Below, piece by piece: positions 46,390 to 58,254 of a stretch of DNA of 64,000 nucleotides (its first letter is position 1; each line of letters starts with the position of its first letter). The stretch lies in contig JAMYGW020000005.1 of the NCBI GenBank assembly GCA_025617375.2, positions 62,001 through 126,000 on the forward strand, in the 5' to 3' direction. Origin of the DNA: Acarospora socialis (taxonomy: Eukaryota; Ascomycota; Lecanoromycetes; Acarosporales; Acarosporaceae). The notes under the pieces are model-generated. The model did no database searches, was not told the origin of the DNA, and worked only from the letters and a program-made list of their open reading frames with translations. Made by a program: the position numbers and the translations under genes.

Positions 46390-48244
46390 GCGGCAACTGT
46401 GTTGAGAGAGGGTACCGATATAGATGACTGAAATGCAGGACAGAATAGGTCGCAGGAGATGATTAGATGTAATGTCGTAATTGTGGGGTCTCAACACGTT
46501 GAAGTAAAGCGGGGGGTGGTGGAGTAAGAATTATCCTGCACGTAAAGGTGTTGCTTCGCGTCACTGACTGTGCACATTCAAATAGCAGAGGGGCTGAGGT
46601 AATGAGTGAAGGAGGGAGGGAAGAGAATAAAGCTGAAAGGATTGACGTGAAGAGAAGATTGGTTTTGCAGTTGCGAAAGTGGAGCGAATTAACACGTCGA
46701 TATGGAAACGGTTGTGAGCAATCTGGAGGGAGGTTTTAGGGGCCGAGCATATGTGTAAGGTAAGGTCAGGTAAGGTATCTCACTTGTGCAAGCCTGCCTA
46801 AGCCGCGGGAGATAAGCCTTAGCCGAAAACCTTGTCTCAGCCCCCAGATCAATCAAATGCCAACTACTAGGTAAGCCACAATCATTTGCCACCTTATCTA
46901 GTCTAGTAACATTATCGTTGGCCCGATTTTCCTCCATGTGCCTTACAACGTAGCTACCTAGGCAGACTGACAACCTGACATCGTGTATACCCGATCGCTA
47001 AGGACGTTACGATAATCAAAAGGAAGTACATGCATTGGCAGCAACCTGAGGAGGATAGTTCCCTTTCTGATAGATGTAGAAAAGTAAACGAACAAGTGCT
47101 GACTATGAGGTAAGCTCTGGAGCGATATCTTATATACTTTAAGAGTGATCCGTCTGATGTTTAGAGCATGCGTATGATAGTCTGTAGAATCAAGCTGTCT
47201 CCAGTACAGGGGATGGATCGGATCCACACGGCACCTTCGATAGAATTGTCTGCACAGTAAGAGTGTTTGTGCTACGATGCTCTTTATTCTGTAATGTCGT
47301 GGCCGGGAAATCCTCCTCCGGTTTAGGCTGCCGCCGTTTCCGGTATGACGCCGTGCTTACCTAACCCGCCGCTTTTGATCTCGCTCTATAAGAACCCCCA
47401 CATCCCCTCCTCCTCGATCTGTCCATCTTTCCTTCCTTCCCTACTCCCATGTACAGTACTGCGCGTCACGCGACCTCTGTGCCGCCGGCCCCCTCCTTTC
47501 CGAGGCTGCCTCGCTCCTTCGCTGCTTCGCCCTCTTCGCTCCTCCGATCGCCGATCGCCGATCGCCTTGCGCCTTTCACTGCAGCTTGCACTCTATATCC
47601 CCTTCGCCATCGTGGAGCCCGAAAGGCGGCCGTTGGATGTTGCGGTGTGCAAGCGCCCCCGTCGCGAACCCCGGCCGACCAGATGCACCAACACATCTTC
47701 CGTCCCTGTCTCACCTGCTCCACCTGCTCCACAACATGCTGCGGTTGTCGTTTGTCTTTCACGCCCTCCTCCGAGGCAGCCCTGGATCTGAGCATGGGCT
47801 CTGATCTCAGGTGCAATTCCCTGATTTGGGTGCCGCCCCTCTCCGAAGTCTCCTGCCGATCTTGCTCTCCTCCTTCCAGCTCGGCATGCGTCACCACCTG
47901 ACGACTCAATTGCTTGATCGCTCAACCACTCAATGGCTGTGTTGCCAGGCCAGGGCAGGGATCTGACTTGGGGAGAAATGTTACAACACTGCACCTCACC
48001 TGTCAGCAGGGCCCTGGGGATCATTGTGATGTGACTGGACATCACTAACACTGCAGTGAGATGTGGCCCATTGCACATGCATTAGAATGAAGACTGTGCT
48101 GAATACCAATATCTTTTCTCCATGAATAGATATTTCAGTTCAGAAGAAAAAGACTGATTTAGTTCATTTAATGCACAGCAATGAATCCTGCATGAACTGC
48201 TGTCAGAGTGCTTCTCAACATGAACATTTGACATGATGCAGTCA
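46390..48244. other. Gene-free transition to the AT-rich block
   Basis: The first part is the F-box promoter side. A C/T-rich stretch from about 47,345 to 47,900 has open frames on several frames and a TATAAG box at about 47,387, so it may hold a promoter and truncated host gene, but no family is recognisable. From about 47,920 CG dinucleotides vanish while CC and GG persist, then CC/GG thin out from about 48,070. GC falls from about 55-60% to about 35%. Confidence 0.5.
47546..47566. repeat. Three-copy 7-base tandem repeat (gatcgcc)
   Basis: The unit gatcgcc occurs about three times in succession in the CT-rich stretch before the AT-rich block. Significance unknown. Confidence 0.6.
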
Positions 48245-48408
48245 TGTTACGGGGCATGGCCACTCCACATGAGGTCATGCTGACTAAGCATGCTTACTAA
48301 GCATTCCCGCCACATATATAGTGGTCACACCCCTTTACCCACTTAGACCCTCAATTATTACTTATATATTATATCTTGAATCACATAGCTTAGATTTACA
48401 CCCTAACA
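48245..48408. repeat. Left LTR (164 bases) of the miniature element, little mutated
   Basis: It begins TGTTACGGGG and ends CACCCTAACA. It still contains many CC, GG and two CG dinucleotides, unlike all sequence to its right. Confidence 0.9.
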
Positions 48409-49016
48409 ATTGATAGCACCAACTGCACAAATTCTTATGCTTGATTCTTTAATTAGATTGATCAAGTTTCTACATCTAGTTTTCATTTACTAGTAATTTC
48501 TCATACAAAAGATGACACTCAATATTCATCAAATCACTCAAGCAATAAATCTCATCACATGCAAAGAAGTGAAGATTATTACTAAGAAAGTCATCAAAGA
48601 AATAATCATGTAAGTTCTTCATCAATTAGATCTTATTTCTATTGAGATCTCTATCAAGACTTCTATCAAGTTCTTCACTGAGATCTCTATCAAGATCATT
48701 AATGAGTTTGTTGCTGAAATCTCTGTCATCAAATTCTTCAATGAAATCTTCAACAAGATTCTCATCAAGATTCTCATCAAGATCTTTATCAAATCTGTTG
48801 CTCAAAATCTAGCAACAATGTCATGCTTCATTATGACAACAACATCATGCTCAGACATGATCACAAAGAGTTTATTACAGACTAAACATCTAGTAAAAAC
48901 AACTTCTTTCTTCTGTCTGAGATTACACACTTATGCAGCTATCTTTGTGTTTGATTCAGATGACATAAACATCTTGATTTGAAATCAACATGTGGTGATA
49001 TCTTGTTTCTTTTGAT

Positions 49017-49427
49017 GTCAAAAACACATACAAATTGATGTCTTTTTGACACAGCTTGTTACTAGTCTTTATTTATTTGTTTCATTGATTTCAAACTCAT
49101 TTTCACACTCATTTTTGCACTCATTCCTACAGCTACAACATGTTTTGATTTATGTCAAAAATGCATACAAATTGACATCTTTTTGACATGACTTGTTACT
49201 AGTCTTTATTCATTTGTTTTGTCAATTTCAAACTCAATTTCACACTCATTTTCACACTCATTCCTACAGCTACAACACATTTCAATTTATGTCAAAAATG
49301 CATACAACTCAATGTCTTTTTGACACAGCTAATTACCAGTCTTTACTCTTTTGTTTCAACAATTTTGCACTCAATTTACACTTGTTTTTACAACTATGAC
49401 ATGTGTCAATTTACATTAAATTCACAT
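49017..49427. repeat. Three tandem copies of a 137-base unit inside the miniature element
   Basis: Units start at about 49,017, 49,154 and 49,291. Each has the order gtcaaaaa...cataca, tctttttgaca, agtctttat, cactcatt and a final acaacat/acat box. The third copy is the most divergent. Confidence 0.8.
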
Positions 49428-49604
49428 TCAAATTCAGTCTTTTCAAGCACACCACATTTTCACTCACATTCACAACAACAACAAGATCATGAAAATGAAT
49501 TATAATGAGTTATAGAACAGATGAGATGTTAAATGAATATAAAGCATAGTCATAGATAGTTGTCACAGTGAGAGCACTGTCTTTCAGTTTTGAAGAAAAA
49601 AACT

Positions 49605-49768
49605 TGTTATGAGACATGATCACTTCACATGAGGTCATGCTGACTAAGCATGCTTATTAAGCATTCTCACTGCATATATAGTGATCACATCTCTTTACTC
49701 ACTTAGACTCTCAATTATTACTTATATATTATATCTTGAATCACATAGCTTAAATTTACACTCTAACA
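49605..49768. repeat. Right LTR (164 bases) of the miniature element, strongly mutated
   Basis: Same length and order as the left LTR. Compared with it I count about 18 differences, 17 of them C-to-T or G-to-A in this copy. Confidence 0.9.
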
Positions 49769-50646
49769 AGTCAGACAGAAACAGTCTTGATGATGATGAG
49801 ACATTTTATTAGCTGTATATGTTGATGATGAACTGAATCTCTCACTAACATTTTGACAATGAATCAACTCACTCTAGACAGCTGTCACAATCATTGCACT
49901 AAACAGCAAGTATAATGAGTTTAAGATTCTGACAGACTGAAATGTGAAACTGTGCAGTCAAGAATTCAGATTATGCTGAAGAGTCTGCAAGAGTTGTGTT
50001 CTGAATAGATAAAGTCATACTTGTGCATCTCTGAATCTCTATTCTCAGTGTTTTCTATCATTATCTTCTTTCAAAGTAGCTCTCAAGTTACTTGTGTCTT
50101 TTCATCTCAACCTCACTCTACAATAAATTCTATTTGCTTCTATCAATTTTTCTAAACAATGATTGTCTTCAGCAATAAGACAACTTATTTTTCATTTATT
50201 CACAGTTAGAGTAACCACCAAGTCAAGTTAACTCTGATCAACTCAAATCAAGCTTTCAGATCAGATCAAGTCAGATTAAGTTTTTAAGTCTGAAGATTCA
50301 GATCAGATTTGATTTGAAAGTCTGATTCAGCTCAGACATTTAATTCAGATTTTAATGATTATGATTATGATTAAGTAGACTCTTGAATTAGAATTTAAGA
50401 GTTTGAGTTGAAAGAGTGTGATACATAAATATTATAAGTGAGCATTATATATTGAACAAAGATATTGCTTTCATTCTAAGATTGTTATCTATCACATCAA
50501 GAAGACAGTATTTCTGAAGTAACTCTAATCACTTTTACTTCAATTTATATCTTTTGATACAATATTTCAGTTATGCATGTATCTTTTAATAAGAATCATA
50601 TTCTTTTGCTGAATAATAATTCACTTTGTGTAAATCACAGCAAGAT
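49769..50646. other. AT-rich non-coding sequence between two LTR elements
   Basis: No open frame of note. It contains a stretch of repeated TCAGATC/AAGTCAGA-type words at about 50,230-50,340. It may be part of an older element into which the Ty3 element inserted, but no LTR pair or domain could be identified. Confidence 0.4.
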
Positions 50647-51007
50647 TATAACATTCTAATCTGAGCTTTCTTGAATATGTAAAGCTAAGAGTTTGTGCTT
50701 GTTGATATAACAGCTGGTCTGAAATGGTTCTGAACTTTAACTCTTAGATGGTTACTTAAGTTGAACACAATCATTTTCATAAGAAAAACAACTCTACTAT
50801 ATAGAATATGCTCAATGTTTCTGTGTTGAGCACTCTTGATGTCTTGATGTTTTAATGTTGAGAAGTTGAGCTTCTGACTTGTCTACTCACCATTAAGTTA
50901 TTGTGCTGTTACATGACTACTGTCTAGCAGTTTCTTCTGTATGTGCTTCAGATGAACTTTTGATCATAGACTTGCAAGTTTTTTCTTCTCTGAAAATGAT
51001 CATAACA
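50647..51007 (-). repeat. Left (3') LTR of the Ty3/gypsy element, 361 bases
   Basis: Matches 56,503..56,863 along its whole length with the same end boxes (start ...aacattctaatct, end ...atcataaca). Differences are mostly C/T or G/A. Confidence 0.9.
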
Positions 51008-51081
51008 TCATTCTTTCTCTTCAGGTGCTAGTTCTCTAGACTTTATTTAAGTGAAAGTATATAACAATCTCATCATCAGCA

Positions 51082-51475
51082 ATGATGCTTTCTAAAAATT
51101 TCAATTGTCTAAGAATTGCAAAGAAAATTCAACTCAGTGATAGTCTTGTCACATTTCTCTGTGAATTCTGTACTGCTTATGGTCTTGATTGCTTTGTCAT
51201 GACTGATGAAAGATCAAAATATGATAAGTATACTTGTCACAGTCATCTGTATGTTGCAGTTTCATGAAAGTCTCTCAACAGAACTCATCTTTCTCTTCAA
51301 AAGAAAATAAGTGATGCAAATGTGATTCTTGATGTTTTTGTCATCAAGATGATGCATTTTCAAAAGACTTTGAATCAAATGAATCATCATACTGCACAGA
51401 AAACTGATTGTCTTGCTGCTGAACTTAATAGTGATAATGATGAAACTGAGAATGAAGATTCTCAAACAATGTCAT
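51082..51475 (+). other. Antisense accessory open region inside the Ty3/gypsy element
   Basis: Between the chromodomain and the 3' LTR an open region runs on the + strand, opposite to gag-pol. It contains a cysteine-spaced segment after ARKI-like basic helix sequence and a helical acidic end. It resembles the small Cys-cluster proteins that accompany some fungal Ty3/gypsy elements as antisense ORFs; this comparison is from memory and needs a search. It is a decayed fossil. Confidence 0.5.
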
Positions 51476-54400
51476 AACTTGTTAACTTGATGTTGTCATT
51501 CTTCTGAACTAATATCAATTTTTTTTTTTAAAATGTTGAAGTATTCTCACACAGTTCTTGAGATTCTCTCTTGACTTTCAAGTGTTTTCTGAGATATTGT
51601 AATTCTTTCATTTGACAAGATAGTGAGTTTTCTCACTAATCATTCTCTTTTCTAGAATGTTCTCAACTTCATATTTTTCTTTGAGTTTGACAGATGTTTT
51701 GATAGTTTGAAGTGATATGAACTGATTGCAGTGCTGTAACATGAATGCATGAAATACTGAGTGTATTCTCATTTTCTTGAGTAAGTTCAACTCATAGCTT
51801 AATTTCTTGATGTTTCATATGATCTTAAATGATTCAATGCTCTTATTTTCTAGCTTTCTGCTTTCTTTCTTTGTTTATATGTTGTTTGTTCTTAGATATA
51901 TCTTCTTTTCTTCTTCAAATGATTTTGTCTCTGTTGTTTATCTCATCTGCTGTTTGATTCATTTTGTCAGATCTCAGTGCAGTTTTTTCATCTGTGTGAT
52001 ATTCAAAATTGCTTTTTGACTCTGTGATTCATGTTCTTTGAGATCTCATCATATCTCTGAGTTGTAATCATAGTTCACATAGAAAGATGTTTCTTTCATG
52101 ATCTTGTTTCTTGTGTTGTTGTACACAAACTGTGCTGTTGACAACAGTCATACTCAGTCATCTTAACTCTGATTGACATAGTGTCTCAAGTACATTTCTA
52201 TTGTTTAATTCATTCATTTACTCTGTTCATTTGTCTGTGAGTGATATGTTATCAACATCTTGTGTTTTATCTCAAGTTCTGCTGTGAGTGTTTTTCAAAA
52301 CTTGCTTGTAAACAGCTTGTCTCTGTTGATGATAAATTTCTTTAATAGTTTATGATTGTTAATTAATTCTCTTAGTATCATGTACATCAATACTGATGCT
52401 GTTGCAGTTTCTCTGAATGAAATGAACATCATGTACTTGATCAATCTGTTCACTATAATCAATATGTTATTAAATCTTATTTCTCATGCTGAATCTTTTG
52501 ACAGTGATAGCTTCATAATGAAGTTCATAGTAACTGACTTTCATGATGCACTTGATGCATCTAGCTGTGTTATTTCATCATATTGCTTATCTCAGTTGAT
52601 TTTGTTTCTTCAGCATGAATCACACACAGCAATCATTTTGGTGACTCAATTTCTAAAATTGTTAATGTTGTGTCTTCTTTGCACTAGATCTTTGATGCAT
52701 TTAACTTCTAGATATTCTTCAATTTTATTGTAGTGACACATTCTTATGAGTTCTTCATCTGTCAAGAGAGCTTGCTTCATCTTATACATTGCTGCTAAGT
52801 TCTTCATGAAAATTTCATTGTTGTCTTTGCTCAGAATTTCAACATGTACTGTTTGTACATCTTCATAATTAAGTCATCTACTTAAGACATCTGCTTCATC
52901 ATTCTCATTATTCTTCTTGTAATGAATCTGAAATTCATAGTCTGCTAACTGCTCTGTTCAATGAATCTGTTGTTGATTGAGTTGTTTTATCATTATAAAG
53001 TTTCTCAGATTCTTGTGATCTATGTAGATCTGAATTGACTTGTTTGTTTCTGCAAAATAAGATTTTCAATCTTGCAGTGCTTTCACTATTGCAAGAAGTT
53101 TCTTATCATGAATCTCATATCTTTTCTTGAGTTCTGATAACTTTTCAAATTAATATGCTATGAGTTTCTGCTGCTCATTCTTGATCTGATATAAATATGT
53201 GTTTACTGTGAAATCTGAAGTGTCAGTTTTCAGTGTCTTCTCACATGCTGAATTGAATATTCTCAGATGTGTTGTTCTGCTAAGACTTCTCTTTAATATG
53301 TGAAATGCATTTTTCTGTTCTTCATTTCAATGTTATTCTTCACTCTTGTGTATCAAATGCATTAATGATTCTGCAATTCTTGCATAGTTTGATATGAATT
53401 TTCAATAATAGTTCATCAATTCTAGAAAGACTTGTACTTTCTTGATTCTTTTCAATGTTAATCAGTCTCTGACTGCTTCTGTCTTCTTTGAATTCTTTTT
53501 GATTTGTTTAGATCAAATTACATAGTCTAGAAACTCAACTTTCTTGATCTCAAATCTGCTTTTTGACTTTTTTATATACAGAACTCTCTCATTAAGTCTT
53601 GCTAGTATCTTCTGCACATGTTTGCAGTACTTTTCAAGGTTTTCTGAATATATCAGAATATCATTGAGATATGTGATTACAAAATCATTGAGATATTCTC
53701 TCAACATGTCATTGATCAATCTCTGAAAGATGACTGAAGCATTTTTCAGTTCAAATGACATAATGATGTACTCATAATATTTATATCTTGTTTAAAATGC
53801 TGTTTTTCATTCTTCATCTTCTTTCATTCTGACTTGATAGTAGACATTCTTAAGATCTAAGCTCATGAATTACTTAATCTTTTCTAACTGATTCTGCAAC
53901 TCTTCTATCAATGATAGAGAATAATTATCTTGATGAGTTATCTTGTTGAGTTGTCTGTAATTGACACATAGTCATTTCTTGTCATTCTTTTTTGATATGA
54001 ACAGAATCAAATATTCTGTTGATGACTTCAATGATTTTATGAATTTCTTTTTAGATTCTTGTCAAGATAAGTTCTAACTTTCTTGAGTTGGTTCTCACTC
54101 ATTGAGTATAATGACATTCACTCAGATTGCTTCTCATTCAATAGTGATATTTTGTGATTTCATGACTTATACTCTGATAAGCTCATCTCTGATTGTTTGA
54201 GAATCTTATATGCATCTTTGACTGTGTATATCTCTTTTGTAATTCAGTCAATCTTTGAATTTCTTCTGTGCAATCAAGACATCTCTAGTACTGCATTGTA
54301 TCTGATTGATTTCATAATATCAAACATTATTTCTTGTGAATTTTCAAGAATTGAGACTTTCACACAGATTTTCTCATTGATTCTTTCAATGACTTCATTT

Positions 54401-56502
54401 GTCATTCATATGTTGAATGAACAGTACACTCACTGTGTCTCTAATTTCAACATGTTGACTACTCATTAACTCATAATGTTACTGTCTGCTTTGAAATTCA
54501 TCAATGTGTTGATCTGATGTCTGTCAATCATGATTTTGATTCATATTTGATGATTATTATCTCATTTTTGAGATGTCACTAGCTTCTTATTCTCTAGTCT
54601 TGTTGAGAAAGCTCTTTATTTTTTGACTTGTTTGATTCTTCAGCTCATCTTCAAAGTTCTTGAAATCATTTGAGTTTTCTTTTGATCATAAGATTTGTAT
54701 ACTTTAGACTATATTGCTCAATGCATCTTTCTGAGTGTAGTCAAGATTCATACTGATTGTACTTTATCTGCAACTGACTCTCAATGACTTTTACTCTTTG
54801 CAGAAATTCAGATGATATATATTCTTCACTGAAGATTTATCTGTCTTCATTCTGCATGATATATTCTTTGAGTAAGTGTATTTCAATCTTGTGACTCTTC
54901 ATTTTTCATACAAGAAATTCTGATAGTACTGCATCATTGCTGTTGAGACATTCATCTTTAACAGCTATCATCAGCTCTTCTAGCTGATTGTATGTCTTTC
55001 ATTCTTTTGCATTTTTGTGTTGTGCTTTTCATTTTCAAGCTTGTATCTCTTGTTCAAGCTTGTGCTTCTCAAATTGAAGCTTTTCTTCTCTCAACATTTA
55101 ATGTTGATTCTTGAGATGCTGATATGCTGTCTTCAGTCTCATGTTGACTTTTCATTTGTTGATCTCTTTCTGATTCACATTCAAATTCAGTGCTTGTCAG
55201 ATGTTATCACTGTAGTTTTTTTCTATCTGAATTTCTTGAGCATCAGTCTCTTCAATCTTGACATCAAGAACTTTTTTCTTGGTATCTTCTCTTGTAAGAG
55301 TAGCTAATTCTTTCTTGTAGTTTGATTGACTTGTTGCATCATATTGATTCTTTGCATTCTTGCACAATTTCTGAGAATATCATTTGACTCTGTCTTTTGC
55401 ATTCATGTGTACTCTGCACATGTTATTGTAACAGGCTGTTCAGCTGAGAGTGTTGTGCACTATGTGTGTATTCTTCTTGACTGTCACTGCAACATTTTTT
55501 CTTTTCATTCAAGATCTGTTGCATTCTCAGACAAGGTGTTCAGGTTTTTCACAGTTATAATATGTTCACATCTTGTTTCATGATGTCATCTAAGACTTAG
55601 TGAATCACTCTGACTGATATTCATACTCTGTTCATCTAGTCTTTCATGACTTCTGATAGCACTTCTCAATTATATTGAGATTCATAGAGTTTGTTTCTCT
55701 ATATCTTATCAATAAAACATATCACTTTGTTCATGATCAGAAGCTTTCTTCTTGATCTTCTATCATAAATGACATTCAATATTCTTTTTGTTTCATCTGT
55801 TGTTCTCACTGATAACTATTGATATTAATACTTAGATCAATCATTCTTTGAAGATTGTTTGGTCATTTTGCTTGAGCTATTTTGTCTTTGATGAACTTTC
55901 TCAACTCACAATAGTACTGGTAGATGAGTGCTTCATCATTTTATTTGGTAAGTGCTGCTAATTGTTAAAACTCTATGATGTATACTGCTGCTGATTCACT
56001 CTGTCACAAGATGTAAACTTGTTTCTCTGCTGCTCTTTCTTCATTAATTACTTTAAAGACTTTCTTGAGTTCTTTCTTGAACTTGCTGAAGTCATTGAAC
56101 ATGAACTTCATGTCAGTGTTGTGTTCATTGTAATTCTTTTCTAGAAATTCATGTAGCTTGAAGTTCACTCAATCAAAGACTGCATTCACTAGATAGATTG
56201 TTGCAAACAATGTCTTTTCTTGATCAGTTTGAAACTTCAGTTAATTGAATTTAATATACAGATTGAGCTTAGTCACAAAGACTCACAGCTTTTCTCATTC
56301 TTCATCAAAGATATTGAATACCTGAATCTTTGATGCATTCACAAGTAGTTATATTATCTGAGCTGACATCACTGATTGTGTTGTCATTCTATTTGAAGTA
56401 GATGATAAAGATGAGTTCACTTAAGCTTGTTTCAAAAACAAGATTGAGACATTCTTTTGTGTGTCAGACATCATACTTGTTATATCATAAGAGTGTTCAA
56501 AG

Positions 56503-56863
56503 TGTAACATTCTAATCTAAGCTTTCTCAAGTATGTAGAGCTAAGAGTTTGTACTTGTTAATATAATAACTGGTCTGAAATGATTCTGAACTCTAACTCT
56601 TAGATGATTACTTAAGTTGAACACAATCATTTTCATAAGAAAAATGATTCTACTATATAGAACATGCTTAATGTTTCTGTGTTGAGCACTCTTGATGTTT
56701 TGATGTCTCAATATCAAGAGATTGAGCTTCTGACTCATCTACTTGTCATTAAGTCATCACACTGTTACATAACTACTGTTTAGCAGTCTCTTCTGTACAT
56801 GCTCTGAGTGAACTTTTGATTATAGACTTGTGAGTTTCTTTCTCTCTGAAAATAATCATAACA
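56503..56863 (-). repeat. Right (5') LTR of the Ty3/gypsy element, 361 bases
   Basis: Begins TGTAACATTC and ends ATCATAACA on the + strand, with the AAGAT target duplication directly after it. Confidence 0.9.
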
Positions 56864-57125
56864 AAGATTAACATCTGAACAAGTTAGTTTATAGTTTCTT
56901 AACAGTGTGTTCAACATACTTTCAAAAAAAAACAACAACATATATTTTCACAGCTTCTTGCAGATTCTCTATGACTGAGACTTGAAATCAAAAGTTCTTG
57001 TTGTGATATCAAATCTTTATTAAATAGTTCTGAGTGATTTCTCAACACAGTCACTGAAAGAGAAGTTTTTTCATTAAGAAATCAGTTAATCTCTGATAGC
57101 AACATATTTCACAAAGAACAACAGC
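56864..57125. other. AT-rich sequence between the Ty3 element and the minisatellite
   Basis: Right flank of the Ty3 insertion. A short motif ctctgatagcaac (about 57,091-57,103) loosely resembles the reverse complement of a Met-tRNA primer-binding site, so an older LTR element could lie here, but this is weak. Confidence 0.35.
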
Positions 57126-57660
57126 TATAAAGTAGAATTGAGTGTTAAAATTGAGTAATAAAATTAAGCAATATCATAAACACTGTCATCAAGCATCAGA
57201 ACAAAGCATTAAGACAGAGTATCAAAATTGAGTATTGTTACAAAGCATCATCACAAAGCACTGTCACAAAGCATCAAAATGAAGCATCAAAACTGAGCAT
57301 CAAAACTGAGCATCAAAACTGAGCAATAAAATTGAGCAATAAAATTGATTGATATCATGAGCACTGTCATCAAGCATCAAAATAAAGCATCAAGACAGAG
57401 CATCAAAACTGAGCATCATTATAAAGCACTGAAACAAAGCATCAAAACTAAACATCAAAACTGAGCAATAAAACAAAGTATTGAAACTGAGCATCAAAAT
57501 AAAGCACTGAAACAAAGCATCAAAACTGAGCATCAAAATAAAGCATCAAAATAAAGCATCAAAATAAAGCATTAAAATGAGACATTAAAACAAGACATCA
57601 AACTGAGACATCAAAACAAGACATCAAAACTGAGCAATAAAATTGAACAATAAAATTAAA
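57126..57660. repeat. 13-base minisatellite array A (AGCATCAAAACTG-like unit)
   Basis: About 40 imperfect units of 13 bases, such as agcatcaaaactg, agcaataaaattg, aagcactgaaaca and aagcatcaaaata. Changes among units are mostly C/T and G/A. Confidence 0.85.
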
Positions 57661-58254
57661 CTTACTGTCTGACTTTCAGCAGTGAGCTGATCTAGATTTT
57701 GCAGTAACTGCTTGAGTTTCTTCATCTTTATTCATATTTGCAGCAATATTCATCTCAATCTTTACTCATATTTCATCAGTATTTTCTTTCATGTTTTCTT
57801 CACTCTTTTCTTTTTTCTTTTCTTCATCACAGATTTTTTTATTCTCATGCATCTTTTCAGCAGTCAATGTCTTTTCTCTGCTCAGTATCATCTTCATAAC
57901 ATCATATTTTGTTGATAATATCTTGCTATGTATCATGATGTAAAATAACAATTTAATAAAGTTTTAAGATTAAGTTAACAGAAGCATTATAAGAGATTAA
58001 TATAAAGATATCTTTGAGTGACTGTGAGTTTTAATATATGTGAAAGACTGAGTTGATGAGCAAATTGTAATTTAAAGTTTATTGTTGAGAGATGTTACTG
58101 AGATGTTAGAGAGATTGAGATGTTATGCTAGTAAATATCACATTTACTTATGATATGTGCATCAATGTTATGATGCTAGTAAACATCATATTTACTCATG
58201 ATATGTGCATCAATATTATGAGTAAATACATTAACACATTTATCTTTAACACTC
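57661..58254. other. Centre between the inverted minisatellite arrays
   Basis: On the minus strand about 57,766-57,951 an open stretch encodes a highly charged Lys/Glu-rich segment (EEKKKEKSEENMKENTDE). No family is recognised. At about 58,131-58,230 a roughly 51-base unit (gatgctagtaaa...gatatgtgcatcaat) is repeated twice. Confidence 0.4.

Larger units (their letters stand above)
48245..49768. mobile_element. Miniature LTR element (TRIM-like), with target duplication
   Basis: This is a 1,524-base element bounded by two direct 164-base LTRs that start TGTTA and end TAACA. Both ends are flanked by the same 5-base target duplication, AGTCA (48,240..48,244 and 49,769..49,773). A purine-rich tract (gaagaaaaaaac) lies directly before the right LTR and is a likely polypurine tract. 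No capsid or polymerase domain is recognisable inside, so it was probably non-autonomous. The interior holds a region of repeated ATCAAG-type units and a threefold 137-base repeat. The element looks whole in structure but its interior is heavily mutated; LTR divergence is mostly directed C-to-T, so it does not date the insertion. Confidence 0.85.
50647..56863 (-). mobile_element. Ty3/gypsy retrotransposon, chromovirus type, with target duplication (fossil)
   Basis: This is a 6,217-base element on the minus strand, flanked by a 5-base duplication AAGAT (50,642..50,646 and 56,864..56,868). The LTRs are 361 bases each. Read on the minus strand the parts run: gag-like region about 56.4-55.0 kb, reverse transcriptase about 54.0-53.3 kb, RNase H about 53.2-52.8 kb, integrase about 52.7-51.9 kb and a chromodomain about 51.8-51.6 kb. 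The RT and chromodomain are the most readable parts. A purine-rich tract (gaagagaaagaatga on the minus strand, 51,008..51,022) adjoins the inner edge of the left LTR, as expected of a polypurine tract. It is broken by very many mutations throughout and cannot be active. Directed mutation makes age estimation unsafe. Confidence 0.9.

Noticed and set aside
47345-47901. Several overlapping open frames of 100-160 codons on both strands
   Set aside because: They arise from C/T-rich low-complexity sequence and show no family signal; kept only as a possible truncated gene.
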